From NCBI RefSeq assembly GCF_003696215.1, contig NZ_RFFG01000003.1, positions 62,001-126,000 of the forward strand: 64,000 bases of DNA, written 5' to 3'. This stretch comes from Actinomadura harenae. Lineage in GTDB: Bacteria; Actinomycetota; Actinomycetes; Streptosporangiales; Streptosporangiaceae. The position numbers and the translations under genes were made by a program. Under the pieces are notes generated by a model. The model was not told the DNA's origin and ran no database searches. It saw nothing but the letters and a program-made list of their open reading frames with translations. Positions 28,034 through 36,568 of this stretch are shown one piece after another (the first letter of the stretch is position 1; each line of letters begins with the position of its first letter).

Positions 28034-30337
28034 GTGAGGCTGACCTTCTCCACCGGCACCGGAACCGACGACGCGACGGGCCGGCACGCCCGGGTCCGGC
28101 GGCGTGGCCGCGTCGACCCCTGGCCCGCGGAGCCGCTCTGGCCCGCTCCCGATCCGGCCCGCGACCGCGAGATCATGCGCGACCTGGCGTCCGGCGAGGC
28201 GGGCGCGGAGGCCAGGCTGTACGACGCGTACGCCGCCCGCCTGCACGACTACGCCGCGTCCGTGCTCCGCGAGGGCCCGGCCGCCGACGTCGTCCACGAC
28301 GTCCTGGTGGACGCGGCGCGGCGGGCCGCGCGGGCCCGCGATCGGGAACGGCTCGGCGCGTGGCTGTACGGCGCGACGCGCGCCCGGATCCGCCGCCGGA
28401 CCTTCCCGCGTCCGCACTGGGACTGGTCGGCCGCGCCCGGGGAGACGCGTCCGGCGGTCCCCGCGCGGGTGCGTGACGCCCTCGACCACCTGATGGCGGT
28501 CACGGGCCCGACCGAGCGGGAACTGCTCCTGCTCACCGGACGGCACGGCCTCACCATTGACGACCTGGAGGGCGTCCTCGGCCGACCGGCCCGCGGGCTC
28601 CGCCGCCGCTGCGTCCTCGCCTGGCGTCGCGCCGCTGAGATCGTCGCCGTCCACGCGGCCGTCCCGCCCGCCGCCGATGGGGCCCTGTGCGCGTCCACGC
28701 GGCCAACGCCGTCCCCGTACAAGGTGAGCGGTTCGACGCCGCCGAACGGTCTTCCGTATGTGGCGAGCGATCCCGCACGTCAAATGGCATATCCGCTCGG
28801 AGGGGCGGCTTTCGAGGAGCTGCCCTTCCCACTGCCCGGGTTCTCCTCCGGCGTCCTCCCGGACGAGCCGGAGGAACTGCTCTTCGGGCCCTACCCGCCT
28901 GCCGGGTACTCGGTCGGCCCATATGAGGCACCGAGGAGTGGAGACTTCAGCGGCGGGGACTGGAACAACGGCCGTGCCGACGCGCCGCAGCGGCCGGAGG
29001 CGTGGGGCGGTGCCACTGACTCGGCCCTGAGTGAAGCGGCGCAGAGCAGCAGGCGCACCGATTCCGTGGCGTGGCGCCACGCGAAGCGCGATGCGGCCTC
29101 CGGAAGGCTCTCGCCCTGGTCGGATGCGCAGACTGATTCGCCCGCCGGTTCGGGGCCGTGGGCGAGCGTGCGGCGTCGTGAACCCGTGGAGCCGGGAGCC
29201 TGGCCGGACGGGCAGCGCAGGGAGGTTGCCGCTTCGGGGGCGCAGGGCGTGCGTGATGGGGGTGCCGATGGGGCGCCGCTGGCGGAGGGGCGGCATGTCG
29301 GAGGGGATTCGTGGATGGGGGCCGAAGCTGAGGCCGGTGTCGTCGATCCGGCCTTGAGGGTGGAGGCACTGCTGGTCGCTCCTGCCGTCCCGGCTCCGCC
29401 GCAGCGATTGCGGATGCGCGTGTTGCACACGCTCGCCGACCCTGAGCTCGCGCCGTACCGGGCGGAGATCAGTGCGCGGGGCGGACGGCTCACTCCGGAG
29501 GGGCTGCCCCGGCAGGTGGACGCGACCTCGCCGGTCATCCGGCGGACGCGTCGTGCCGGCCTGCGTACGACATTGACCGGGGCCGCGGCCGTCACCGGGG
29601 TCCGCACGTCCGCCGCCGCCACCGCGACGGTCGGCACCGCGCTCGTTCCCCTGTTCCTGGTGCCCGCGTCCACGCCGACCACCGGAGTGGGCCTCGCGCC
29701 GGGGGGACACGGTGGGCACAGCATCGCGAGCCCCTTGAACGGCGACCTCCCCGAACCGCTCCCGGCGAAGGTGGCGCATGGCTCGGGCTCGGGCGTCCTC
29801 CTCCCGGCCGGTGAGGCGCCGGACGTGGTCCTGACTCCGCCGCAGGGGGCGGGGGCGCCGGCGATCAGCGAGACGCCGAAGTATCCGGAGGTCCCGGCCA
29901 TCTCCGGGGGAGTGCCGAGCGGGCCCGTGCTGCCCGGGGTGCCGGTCCAGCCTCCGGTGTTGCCCGTCCCGGGACCGCTTCCGGGGCCGCTTCCAGGGCC
30001 TCTGACGCCGCCGCGCCTTCTCCAGGCGGTGCCACAGATCGTCGACGCGGTTCCGCAGGTCGTGCGGGACGTCCCCGGGGTCGTCCAGGACCTTCCGCGC
30101 GTGGTGCAAGCCGTGCCGCGCGTCGTTCAGGCCGTTCCGGAGATCGTGCGGGACCTCCCGAGGACGGTCGAAGACGTCCCGAGGACACTCCAGGACGTCC
30201 CGCGCGTGGTGCAGGACTTGCCCGCAGTGGTTCAGGACGTGCCGAAGGCGATCTCTGGGCTGACGGGGTCGGCGATGCCGTCCGGGCGGGATGGCGGTGC
30301 GGACGCGTCGGGCGCGTCCGGAGGCGGATACCCCTGA
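28034..30337 (+). CDS. Sigma-factor-like protein with membrane segment and heptapeptide repeats
   Basis: The protein has 767 residues. Residues 45-125 look like sigma region 2 (ARLYDAYAARLHDYAASVL, VVHDVLVDAARRA) and 145-205 like region 4 (LLLLTGRHGLTIDDLEGVLGRPARGLRRR). A long disordered linker (about 210-430) leads to a conserved-looking piece (PPQRLRMRVLHTLADPELAPYRAEI). A single hydrophobic segment follows (about 522-548), then a Pro/Gly-rich stretch and eleven 7-residue repeats (666-742). It reads as an ECF-type sigma with an extracytoplasmic tail, a layout known from some ECF groups where the C-part senses signals. No separate anti-sigma gene is adjacent. GTG at 28034 behind GGGGGG; ATG 27983 is the alternative. 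Region 2 is divergent, so promoter recognition is unproven. Confidence 0.75.
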   Translation: MRLTFSTGTGTDDATGRHARVRRRGRVDPWPAEPLWPAPDPARDREIMRDLASGEAGAEARLYDAYAARLHDYAASVLREGPAADVVHDVLVDAARRAARARDRERLGAWLYGATRARIRRRTFPRPHWDWSAAPGETRPAVPARVRDALDHLMAVTGPTERELLLLTGRHGLTIDDLEGVLGRPARGLRRRCVLAWRRAAEIVAVHAAVPPAADGALCASTRPTPSPYKVSGSTPPNGLPYVASDPARQMAYPLGGAAFEELPFPLPGFSSGVLPDEPEELLFGPYPPAGYSVGPYEAPRSGDFSGGDWNNGRADAPQRPEAWGGATDSALSEAAQSSRRTDSVAWRHAKRDAASGRLSPWSDAQTDSPAGSGPWASVRRREPVEPGAWPDGQRREVAASGAQGVRDGGADGAPLAEGRHVGGDSWMGAEAEAGVVDPALRVEALLVAPAVPAPPQRLRMRVLHTLADPELAPYRAEISARGGRLTPEGLPRQVDATSPVIRRTRRAGLRTTLTGAAAVTGVRTSAAATATVGTALVPLFLVPASTPTTGVGLAPGGHGGHSIASPLNGDLPEPLPAKVAHGSGSGVLLPAGEAPDVVLTPPQGAGAPAISETPKYPEVPAISGGVPSGPVLPGVPVQPPVLPVPGPLPGPLPGPLTPPRLLQAVPQIVDAVPQVVRDVPGVVQDLPRVVQAVPRVVQAVPEIVRDLPRTVEDVPRTLQDVPRVVQDLPAVVQDVPKAISGLTGSAMPSGRDGGADASGASGGGYP
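30029..30259 (+). repeat. Eleven tandem 21-bp repeats coding for heptapeptides
   Basis: Eleven in-frame 21-bp units encode the consensus (V/L)-P-x-(V/I/T)-(V/L)-x-(D/A), e.g. VPQVVRD, LPRVVQA. All have the Pro at position 2. Codons vary between units, so the repeat is old and held by protein-level selection. Confidence 0.9.
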
Positions 30338-30580
30338 GCCGGATACCCCTGAGGCGGGTGCCCCCGGGCTGGACGTGGCTGCGGAGTTGGCCTTGGGGTG
30401 GGCGCGCGTGTCTGTGGCGGAGATGGGTGTGTGAGGGCGGCCGTAGCTGTGGGGTGACCGGTGGGGACGGGGGATTGAGGTGGACGCGGCCGGGGTGGGT
30501 AGGTCCGGGGTGAGGGTGGGTGCGCGGGCTGTTCGGGGTGGCTTGTGGGGGGATCTGGCGTTGGACGGAAGGGTGGAGTG

Positions 30581-31186
30581 ATGGGCATCGTCTACACCGA
30601 GATGTCGGTGTCGCTGGACGGATACATCGCGGGGCCCGACGAGACGGGCTTCGATCGGCTGTTCCGCTGGTACGAGAACGGTGACGTCGTCTGGGAGACG
30701 GCCATGCCGGGGCTCACCTTCCGGATGACCGAGGTGAGCATGCGCGCGATGCGGGCGAGGCTCGCCGACACGGGTGCTTTCGTCGTCGGGCGCAGGCTGT
30801 TCGACATCACCAACGGGTGGGAGGGGCGGCATCCGTTCGACGTCCCCGTGGTCGTGCTGACCCACGCCGTGCCGAAGGACTGGCCGCACCTCGGCACCGC
30901 GCCGTTCACGTTCGTCACCGAGGGCGGCGTGGAGGCGGCGGTCGCGGCGGCCAAGGAGGCCGCGAACGGCGGGGACGTCGGGGTGAACGGCGGCACGATC
31001 GCCACGCAGTGCCTCGACGCGGGCCTGCTGGACGAGGTGGGCATGGCGCTCGTCCCGGTCCTGCTGGGCGGCGGCGTGCCCTACTTCGGCCCGCTCGAGA
31101 ACGGCCCGCTCGACCTGGAAGGGCCGATCTGGACCGTTCAGGGCAAGGACGTCACGCACCTTCGCTACCGCGTGCGCCGCGACTGA
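30581..31186 (+). CDS. Dihydrofolate-reductase-family (RibD C-domain-like) protein
   Basis: The soluble protein of 201 residues has the start of the family (YTEMSVSLDGYIAGPD), an FVVGRRLFDITNGW strand-turn, VVVLTHAVPKDW, DVGVNGGTIATQCLDAGLLDEVGMALVPVLLGGG and a C-terminal VTHLRYRV. The GG and LLDE...LVPVLLG parts are typical of the NADPH-binding RibD/DHFR-like fold. These stand-alone members are probably NADPH-dependent reductases with unknown substrate; they are not housekeeping folA. ATG behind GGGTGGAG. The 243 bases before it hold no clear feature. Confidence 0.88.
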   Translation: MGIVYTEMSVSLDGYIAGPDETGFDRLFRWYENGDVVWETAMPGLTFRMTEVSMRAMRARLADTGAFVVGRRLFDITNGWEGRHPFDVPVVVLTHAVPKDWPHLGTAPFTFVTEGGVEAAVAAAKEAANGGDVGVNGGTIATQCLDAGLLDEVGMALVPVLLGGGVPYFGPLENGPLDLEGPIWTVQGKDVTHLRYRVRRD

Positions 31187-31299
31187 CCATCGCGGCCGTC
31201 TCCCGTGGGGAGAGGCGGAGTCGCCGAGACGCCCGGTCGGACGTGGCGGAGGCGCGGGCGTTCCGGGCGGGTGAGCGGGGCGGGGCGCTGGGGTGGCGG

Positions 31300-31719
31300 T
31301 CATGCGGCTGTGGGCCAGGGCCAGGCGAGCTGGGCGAACAGGCCGAGGCGGTCGGAGACGGCGCGGATCTCGCTGATCAGGCCGTCCTCCAGCGTGAAGA
31401 CGAGGATCATCTCCGTCTCGAAGGCGCGGCCGGTCGGGACGGGCATGCGGGGGTGAGGCCCCGTGTGGGTGCCGGAGTGCGTGCAGCGGGCGACGGCCGT
31501 GTCGCCGGAGACGACGAGCTGGTCGACCCGGCAGTGGTAGTCGCGGAACGCCTCGAGCTGCATGGCGATGGCGTCGAACGCCGCGCCGGGCTCGTCCGGC
31601 TCGCCGTGGATGATCTTGTTGTGGTCGATCACGTCGGCGGCCATGCACAGGCGCAGGTCGGCGAGGCGGCGCTCGTTGACGGCGGCGAAGAACGCGGTGA
31701 CGACATCGGTGGCGGACAT
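31300..31719 (-). CDS. SnoaL-like (NTF2-fold) protein
   Basis: The small protein of 139 residues has the cone-shaped NTF2 pattern: SATDVVTAFFAAVNERRLADLRLCMAADVIDH, a middle helix with AFDAIAMQLEAFRDYHCRVDQLVVSGDTAVAR, then FETEMILVFTLEDGLISEIRAVSD. SnoaL-like proteins include polyketide cyclases, hydrolases and many unassigned small-molecule enzymes. ATG at 31719 behind AAGAGGGAGGG. It is divergent from a TetR gene with shared palindromes at 31733-31784, so it is very likely the target of that repressor. Confidence 0.85.
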   Translation of the reverse strand: MSATDVVTAFFAAVNERRLADLRLCMAADVIDHNKIIHGEPDEPGAAFDAIAMQLEAFRDYHCRVDQLVVSGDTAVARCTHSGTHTGPHPRMPVPTGRAFETEMILVFTLEDGLISEIRAVSDRLGLFAQLAWPWPTAA

Positions 31720-31732
31720 GTCCACCCTCCCT

Positions 31733-31784
31733 CTTACGGTGTAAGGCGTTCGGACGCGTCTATGATGCGTCTTACGCCGTAAGA
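31733..31784. promoter_or_regulatory. Two palindromic TetR operators in a divergent promoter
   Basis: A perfect 15-bp palindrome TCTTACG-C-CGTAAGA (31770-31784) and a related CTTAC-GGT-GTAAG (31733-31745) lie 38 bp apart centre to centre in the 88-base gap. A TATGAT -10-like box (31761-31766) for the TetR gene lies between, so both genes should be shut by the TetR protein. Confidence 0.75.
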
Positions 31785-31807
31785 GAGTCAAGTCGGAAGG
31801 AGAACCT

Positions 31808-32410
31808 GTGGGTAAACCCGTCGGCCTCACCCGGGACCGGGTCCTGGACGCCGCGCTGGCCCTGGTCGACCGCGACGGCCCGGCCAAGCTGTCGATGCGC
31901 CGCCTGGGGGCCGAGCTGGGCGTCGAGGCGATGACGCTGTACCACTACGTCCCGAACAAGGACGCGCTGCTGGACGGTCTGGTCGAGCGCGTGATCGCCG
32001 GGGCCCGCCCGCGTCCCGGGCCCGGCCTCGGCTGGATCGCCGACTTCGCCCGCTCGCTGCGCCGCGAACTGCTCGCGCATCCGCGCGTGGTGTCGCTGCT
32101 GGCGTCCCGTCCGATCGGCACGCCGGGCGGCCTCGACATGATCGAGGAGGCGCTTGCGTCGCTGGCCGATATCGGCCTGACGCCGCTCGAGTCCCTCGGC
32201 CTGCTCAACACGGTCGCGACGTTCACGGTCGGCCACGTCCTCGCCGAGGTGCCGGCCGGCCATGAGCCTGAGCTGCCCGACCTGGAGAAACACCCGCGCG
32301 TCGCGCAGGCGGTCGCGGACGGCCTGGGAACCCCGTCCGACCACGAGGCCCGATTCGAACGGGCCCTCACCGCCATTCTGACCGGCCTTGCCCCGGTAGG
32401 TGAACGATGA
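31808..32410 (+). CDS. TetR-family repressor (TetR_C type)
   Basis: The 200-residue protein has an N-terminal HTH (about 6-52: LTRDRVLDAALALVDRDGPAKLSMRRLGAELGVEAMTLYHYVPNKDALLDGL), which fits the tetracycline-repressor subfamily closely. The ligand domain includes the LLNTVATFTVGHVLAE helix common there. ATG at 31808 behind GAAGGAG. Paired with the SnoaL-like gene and two palindromes, it is most likely an autoregulated local repressor responding to a small aromatic or drug-like ligand; the ligand is inference. Confidence 0.93.
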   Translation: MGKPVGLTRDRVLDAALALVDRDGPAKLSMRRLGAELGVEAMTLYHYVPNKDALLDGLVERVIAGARPRPGPGLGWIADFARSLRRELLAHPRVVSLLASRPIGTPGGLDMIEEALASLADIGLTPLESLGLLNTVATFTVGHVLAEVPAGHEPELPDLEKHPRVAQAVADGLGTPSDHEARFERALTAILTGLAPVGER

Positions 32411-32574
32411 TGGTCCGATGATCTCGATCAGGCCGGTCGAAGGCGGGCGACCGGGCCGCGGCGGATGGCGGAGTGGCGAGGTGTTCGAAACGGGAGGTCA
32501 GTGAATTCCCGCCCGCGGGGTGGGTGGTGCGGCGCATGCTTGGAAGTCGGGCTTGGGTGCTGACGGGAGGGCGC

Positions 32575-32787
32575 ATGAGGGTGGTCACTCTGTGGCGCAC
32601 TCGTGACGGCACCTACGCGGTCAGGGACGACCGGATGCGGCTGCTCGCGGAGTTCTGGGCCGAGAAGGAGGGCTGGTGGCGGGGGGAGCTGGCGGACGGG
32701 ACCGTCCGGCGACTCTGGGTTCCGGTCGGGGAGGGCGACGAGGAGTCCGCCGCCCGCGAGGTCACCAAGCGCCTGCTGAGCCGGTGA
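32575..32787 (+). CDS. Small hypothetical protein
   Basis: The 70-residue protein (MRVVTLWRTRDGTYAVRDD..., with WWRGELADGTVRRLWVP) is rich in Trp and Arg, with a beta-like middle and a helical end. ATG follows GGGAGG by 5 bases, and codon use is typical. No family recognised; no operon partner. Confidence 0.6.
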   Translation: MRVVTLWRTRDGTYAVRDDRMRLLAEFWAEKEGWWRGELADGTVRRLWVPVGEGDEESAAREVTKRLLSR

Positions 32788-32878
32788 GCCCCGGAAAGGG
32801 AAGTGGCGCGGATGCCCCCGTGGTATCCGCGCCGTGATCGATCCTCGCGGGCCGTCGCCGGTCCGCGTATCCGCTCTT

Positions 32879-33454
32879 CTACTCAGATTCGACCGGGAGG
32901 CGGCGCCCTCGGAGCAGGCGCCAGAAGAGCCACGCCTGGACGGGCCCCGCGAAGGTCAGGAAGCCCGGCACGGAGAAGTCGAGGGCGAAGAACGGGATGA
33001 TCGCGGGGCCGATCAGGGGGAAGACCCAGATCCCGGCCATGCTGCCGCTGGACGTGACCGAGGTGGAGAGGTCCCAGACCACGACCGCCGACACGAGCAG
33101 GCCGTAGGACGTGGCCACGCGGAAGATCGCGGGCCCGTGCCCGAAGCGGCGGACGTAGGCGCCGATCGGCTCGTGCCAGTCGCGCGTCCGCCACCGCAGC
33201 AGGCCCCAGAAGGTGAGTGCCTGGAGGAGGGCGAGGATGAGCAGGGCGGTCTCGACCGTCCGGTCCGGTCCGCCGTCGTCGATGTGCAGGCCCAGGGGCT
33301 TGAGCAGGTAGGACGCCGGCCCGGTGAGGTCCGCCAGCACGCGTTGGCGCTCGCCCTCCCCGTCGGCGGACGGCAGGACCGACATCGACACCAGGACGGC
33401 GGCGTAGACGAGGGGGACGGCCGTGAGGAGGCGGCCGAGGGTGACGCGTCGCAT
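32879..33454 (-). CDS. Four-helix membrane protein of unknown function
   Basis: The 191-residue protein has a first helix at 8-26 (LLTAVPLVYAAVLVSMSVL), an external loop of about 40 residues, helices near 67-85, 112-128 and 142-178, and a basic end. The layout (long first loop, three further helices) resembles DUF2834-type proteins but the match is loose. ATG-type start at 33454; only a weak RBS. It precedes, on the same strand, nothing obviously related; the repeat membrane protein lies upstream by 111 bases. Confidence 0.7.
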   Translation of the reverse strand: MRRVTLGRLLTAVPLVYAAVLVSMSVLPSADGEGERQRVLADLTGPASYLLKPLGLHIDDGGPDRTVETALLILALLQALTFWGLLRWRTRDWHEPIGAYVRRFGHGPAIFRVATSYGLLVSAVVVWDLSTSVTSSGSMAGIWVFPLIGPAIIPFFALDFSVPGFLTFAGPVQAWLFWRLLRGRRLPVESE

Positions 33455-33565
33455 GAGGGATGGTTCTTCCTGTCGGCGCGGGAACGACTCAACGAAGGAA
33501 GGTCATCATGGCGAGCGCACGGCGGCGTCCGGTATCCGTTGGAGTACTCAGACGGCGCTGAGTGG

Positions 33566-34231
33566 TCAGCGTCCCGGGGTGGAGAAGATCTCGTTCAGCC
33601 AGCGGAAGACGGGGCCGAGCGTCGCGTCCCAGATCGCGCGGACTCCGCGGCCGATCGGGCGTACCACGTTCACCCAGACCCAGCGGACGGGCAGCGCGAC
33701 CAGGTACTTCAGCGGGACGACCAGCGTGTAGTACAGCACGCGCCCGGAGGCCCACCAGGCCCAGCTCAGCACCGGGAACAGGCCGTTCTCCCAGATCCAG
33801 GCCAGGCCGCGTCCGATCGGGGCGAGGACGTACCGCCAGAGGAACGTCAGCGGCACGACGATCAGGATGTTCAGCACCCACGCGATTCCGGTCGCGATCG
33901 GAAGCAGAACGTAGCGGCCGAACCATTCCAGACCCGCCCAGACGCCGCGTCCGATCCAGGCGAGGAACTGGCCGAGCAGGCGCAGGGGCGGGAGCAGGAG
34001 CGTCCGCCACAGCCAGACGATGGGTTTGATCAGGAGGAAGTGGAGCGCGATTCCGATCGGCCGCAGGACGTACCGGCCGAACTGGACGAGCACCCAGCCG
34101 ATCCCGCGTCCGAGCAGGACGAGCAGTTCCCAGGCGAGCCGGAACGGCAGGACGATCACCATGACGGGCCACAGGAGGCAGCCTGGACCGGAGTAGTTGT
34201 TCGGCCTGGTCGTCACGGTGATGTCCCCCAT
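33566..34231 (-). CDS. Trp-rich membrane protein with internal RYVLxPI repeats
   Basis: The 221-residue protein is built of repeated amphipathic/hydrophobic helices. The motif (F/W)GRYVL-x-PI recurs at about residues 51, 105 and 132, with a degenerate VNVVRPIGRG near 193. Each is followed by a G-x-x-W-rich helix. Tryptophan is far above average. No catalytic motif. Start at 34231 (MGDITVTTRP) has GGGG-type purines upstream. Repeats of this kind suggest a regular membrane-surface array or a pore-like bundle, but I do not recognise the family. Confidence 0.75.
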   Translation of the reverse strand: MGDITVTTRPNNYSGPGCLLWPVMVIVLPFRLAWELLVLLGRGIGWVLVQFGRYVLRPIGIALHFLLIKPIVWLWRTLLLPPLRLLGQFLAWIGRGVWAGLEWFGRYVLLPIATGIAWVLNILIVVPLTFLWRYVLAPIGRGLAWIWENGLFPVLSWAWWASGRVLYYTLVVPLKYLVALPVRWVWVNVVRPIGRGVRAIWDATLGPVFRWLNEIFSTPGR

Positions 34232-34361
34232 GTCGTGCGCGTCCCCGACGTCACGACTAGGACGATTCAGGGTGAGAAGTGGTTCAAAACGGTACTCCTG
34301 AGGTTCGACGGAAAGGTCTGCGTTCGGGAAGTCGGCTCGGCCGGGGAGGGCGGAACCCGGC

Positions 34362-34715
34362 TCAGCCGAGGAGACGGCGGCGGAGGACGGGGAGGTGGCT
34401 CGCCTCGATCTCCTTGGTCGCGGTGAGCAGGGTGACCGGCCCGCTCTCGGCGAGTTCGCGCAGGTGGCGGACGATCTCGACGCGTTCCGGGTCGTCCAGT
34501 TCGGTGCGGTAGCGGTCGGCGAACCCGGCCCGCTTCGCCGGGTCGTGGCCGTACCACCTGCGCAGTTCGTCCGAGGGGGCGACCTGTTTGTCCCACTCGG
34601 TCAGCTCGGCGTGTTCCCTGGACAGACCGCGTGGCCACAGCCGGTCCACCAGGACGCGCGCGCCGTCCGCCGCCTCGGGCGGGTCGTACGCGCGCCGCAT
34701 CCGGAATTCCCTCAT
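34362..34715 (-). CDS. DUF488 family protein
   Basis: The 117-residue protein has the clear DUF488 signature: RAYDPPEAADGARVLVDRLWPRGLSREHAELTEW, then WYGHDPAKRAGFADRYRTEL and VTLLTATKEIEASHLPVL. DUF488 proteins are small, conserved and enzymatically unassigned. The ATG at 34715 has TAGGAC six bases upstream and no RBS, fitting a leaderless start. Divergent from poxB. Confidence 0.93.
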   Translation of the reverse strand: MREFRMRRAYDPPEAADGARVLVDRLWPRGLSREHAELTEWDKQVAPSDELRRWYGHDPAKRAGFADRYRTELDDPERVEIVRHLRELAESGPVTLLTATKEIEASHLPVLRRRLLG

Positions 34716-34804
34716 GGACGCGTCCTACCCGCGCCGTGACGGTTAGCCGCGCCCCGGCCCGGGGATCTTGCCCGGGAAGATCGTTCCTATCGGGAGGCGC
34801 GGAC

Positions 34805-36538
34805 ATGGCGACGGTCGCCGAGCAGCTCATCGAGGTCCTCCGGCAGGCGGGCGTCCGGCGCATCTACGGGGTGGTCGGGGACAGCCTGAACCCGGTCGTG
34901 GACGCCGTCCGGCGGGCGGACGGGATCGAGTGGGCGCACGTCCGCAACGAGGAGGCCGGGGCGTTCGCAGCAGCGGCGGAGGCGCAGCTCACCGGGCGGC
35001 TCGCGGTCTGCGCGGGCAGCTGCGGGCCGGGCAACACGCACCTGATCAACGGCCTGTACGACGCGCAGCGCACCGGGGCGCCGGTGCTCGCGATCGCCTC
35101 CCAGATCCCGAGCGCGCAGATCGGGATGGGGTTCTTCCAGGAGACGCATCCGGAGCGCGTGTTCGCCGAGTGCAGCGTCTACCGGGAGCTGGTCAGCGGG
35201 CCGGAGCAGATGCCCCGGATCGTCCGGACGGCGATCCAGCACGCGGTGGGGCTCGGCGGCGTGTCGGTGCTCGCGCTGCCCGGCGACGTCGCCGAACGGA
35301 ACGTCGCGGCGCCGGTCGGGCACTCGGACCTGCTCGTCCGGCGGGGCGTGCTGCATCCGCCCGCCGACCAGGTCGCCCAGCTCGCGAGCCTGCTGAACCG
35401 CGCGGACAAGGTGATGCTGTTCTGCGGCGACGGGGTGCGCGGCGCGCACGGCGAGGTGATCGGACTGGCCCGGAAGGTGCTGTCGCCGATCGGGCACACG
35501 CTGCGCGGCAAGGAGTGGATCCAGTACGACAACCCGTTCGACGTCGGGATGAGCGGACTGCTCGGCTACGGCGCGTGCTACGACGCGATGAACGAGGCCG
35601 ACCTGGTCCTGCTGCTCGGCACGGACTTCCCCTACGACCAGTTCCTGCCGGGGAAGCGGACCGTCCAGATCGACGTCGACGCGTCCCGGCTCGGCCGCCG
35701 CACGCCGCTGGAGCTGGCCGTCCACGGGGACGTCGGGGAGACGTTGCGGCAGCTCATCGAGAAGGTCCGGCAGAAAACGGACGTGTCGTACCTGGACGGG
35801 ATGCTGCGTAAACACACCCGTTCCCTGGAGAAGGTCGTCGACGCCTACACGCGCGACATCGAGCACCACACGCCGATCCACCCCGAGTACGCCGCGTCCG
35901 TGCTGGACGACGTCGCCGCCGAGGACGCCGTCTTCACCGTCGACACCGGCATGTGCAACGTGTGGGCCGCGCGCTACCTCACCCCGAACGGACGCCGCCG
36001 CATCATCGGGTCCTTCCTGCACGGCTCCATGGCGAACGCGATGCCGCACGCGATCGGCGCGCAGTTCGCCTATCCGGATCGCCAGGTCGTCTCGGTCTCC
36101 GGGGACGGCGGCCTCAGCATGCTGCTCGGCGACCTGATCACGATCCGCCAGCACCGGCTGCCCGTGAAGATCGTCCTGTTCGACAACGGGTCGCTCAGCA
36201 TGGTCGAGCTCGAGATGCTCGTCGACGGCCTGCCCGCCTACGGCACCGACAACGGCCAGGTGGACTACGCGGGCATCGCCCGTGCCGTCGGCATCGAGGC
36301 CGAGCGCGTCGAGGACCCGGGACGCGTCCGGTCGGCCATGACCGAGGCGTTCGCGACCGACGGCCCGTACCTGGTGCACCTGCTCACCGACCCGAACGCG
36401 CTCTCCATCCCGCCCCGGATCACCGGCGCCCAGGTGAAGGGTTTCGCGCTCGCCGCCGGGCGGACCGTCCTCAACGGCGGTGTGGGCAAGATGGTCGACC
36501 TCGCGCGCAGCAACCTTCGCAACATCCCCCGTCCCTGA
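34805..36538 (+). CDS. poxB: Pyruvate oxidase / pyruvate:quinone dehydrogenase
   Basis: A ThDP enzyme of 577 residues that decarboxylates pyruvate to acetate, passing electrons to FAD and then to quinone. It has the three TPP-family domains: N-terminal with the catalytic Glu in VRNEEAGAFAAAAEAQLTG, the central FAD domain (VMLFCGDGVRGAH, LVLLLGTDFPYDQFLP), and the C-terminal ThDP/Mg loop GDGGLSMLLGDLITIRQHRLP...DNGS. The C-terminal tail after residue 530 is short compared with the E. coli lipid-binding tail but Ala/Gly/Arg amphipathic. ATG at 34805 behind GGGAGG. Stand-alone gene. Confidence 0.93.
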   Translation: MATVAEQLIEVLRQAGVRRIYGVVGDSLNPVVDAVRRADGIEWAHVRNEEAGAFAAAAEAQLTGRLAVCAGSCGPGNTHLINGLYDAQRTGAPVLAIASQIPSAQIGMGFFQETHPERVFAECSVYRELVSGPEQMPRIVRTAIQHAVGLGGVSVLALPGDVAERNVAAPVGHSDLLVRRGVLHPPADQVAQLASLLNRADKVMLFCGDGVRGAHGEVIGLARKVLSPIGHTLRGKEWIQYDNPFDVGMSGLLGYGACYDAMNEADLVLLLGTDFPYDQFLPGKRTVQIDVDASRLGRRTPLELAVHGDVGETLRQLIEKVRQKTDVSYLDGMLRKHTRSLEKVVDAYTRDIEHHTPIHPEYAASVLDDVAAEDAVFTVDTGMCNVWAARYLTPNGRRRIIGSFLHGSMANAMPHAIGAQFAYPDRQVVSVSGDGGLSMLLGDLITIRQHRLPVKIVLFDNGSLSMVELEMLVDGLPAYGTDNGQVDYAGIARAVGIEAERVEDPGRVRSAMTEAFATDGPYLVHLLTDPNALSIPPRITGAQVKGFALAAGRTVLNGGVGKMVDLARSNLRNIPRP

Positions 36539-36568
36539 CCTCCGCCTCGGAGGCGCGGGTCGCGGGGG

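Noticed and set aside
27971..31648. Minus-strand 1225-codon frame
   Set aside because: Antisense of the sigma-like and DHFR-family genes; Arg/Pro/Gly composition and no family pattern.
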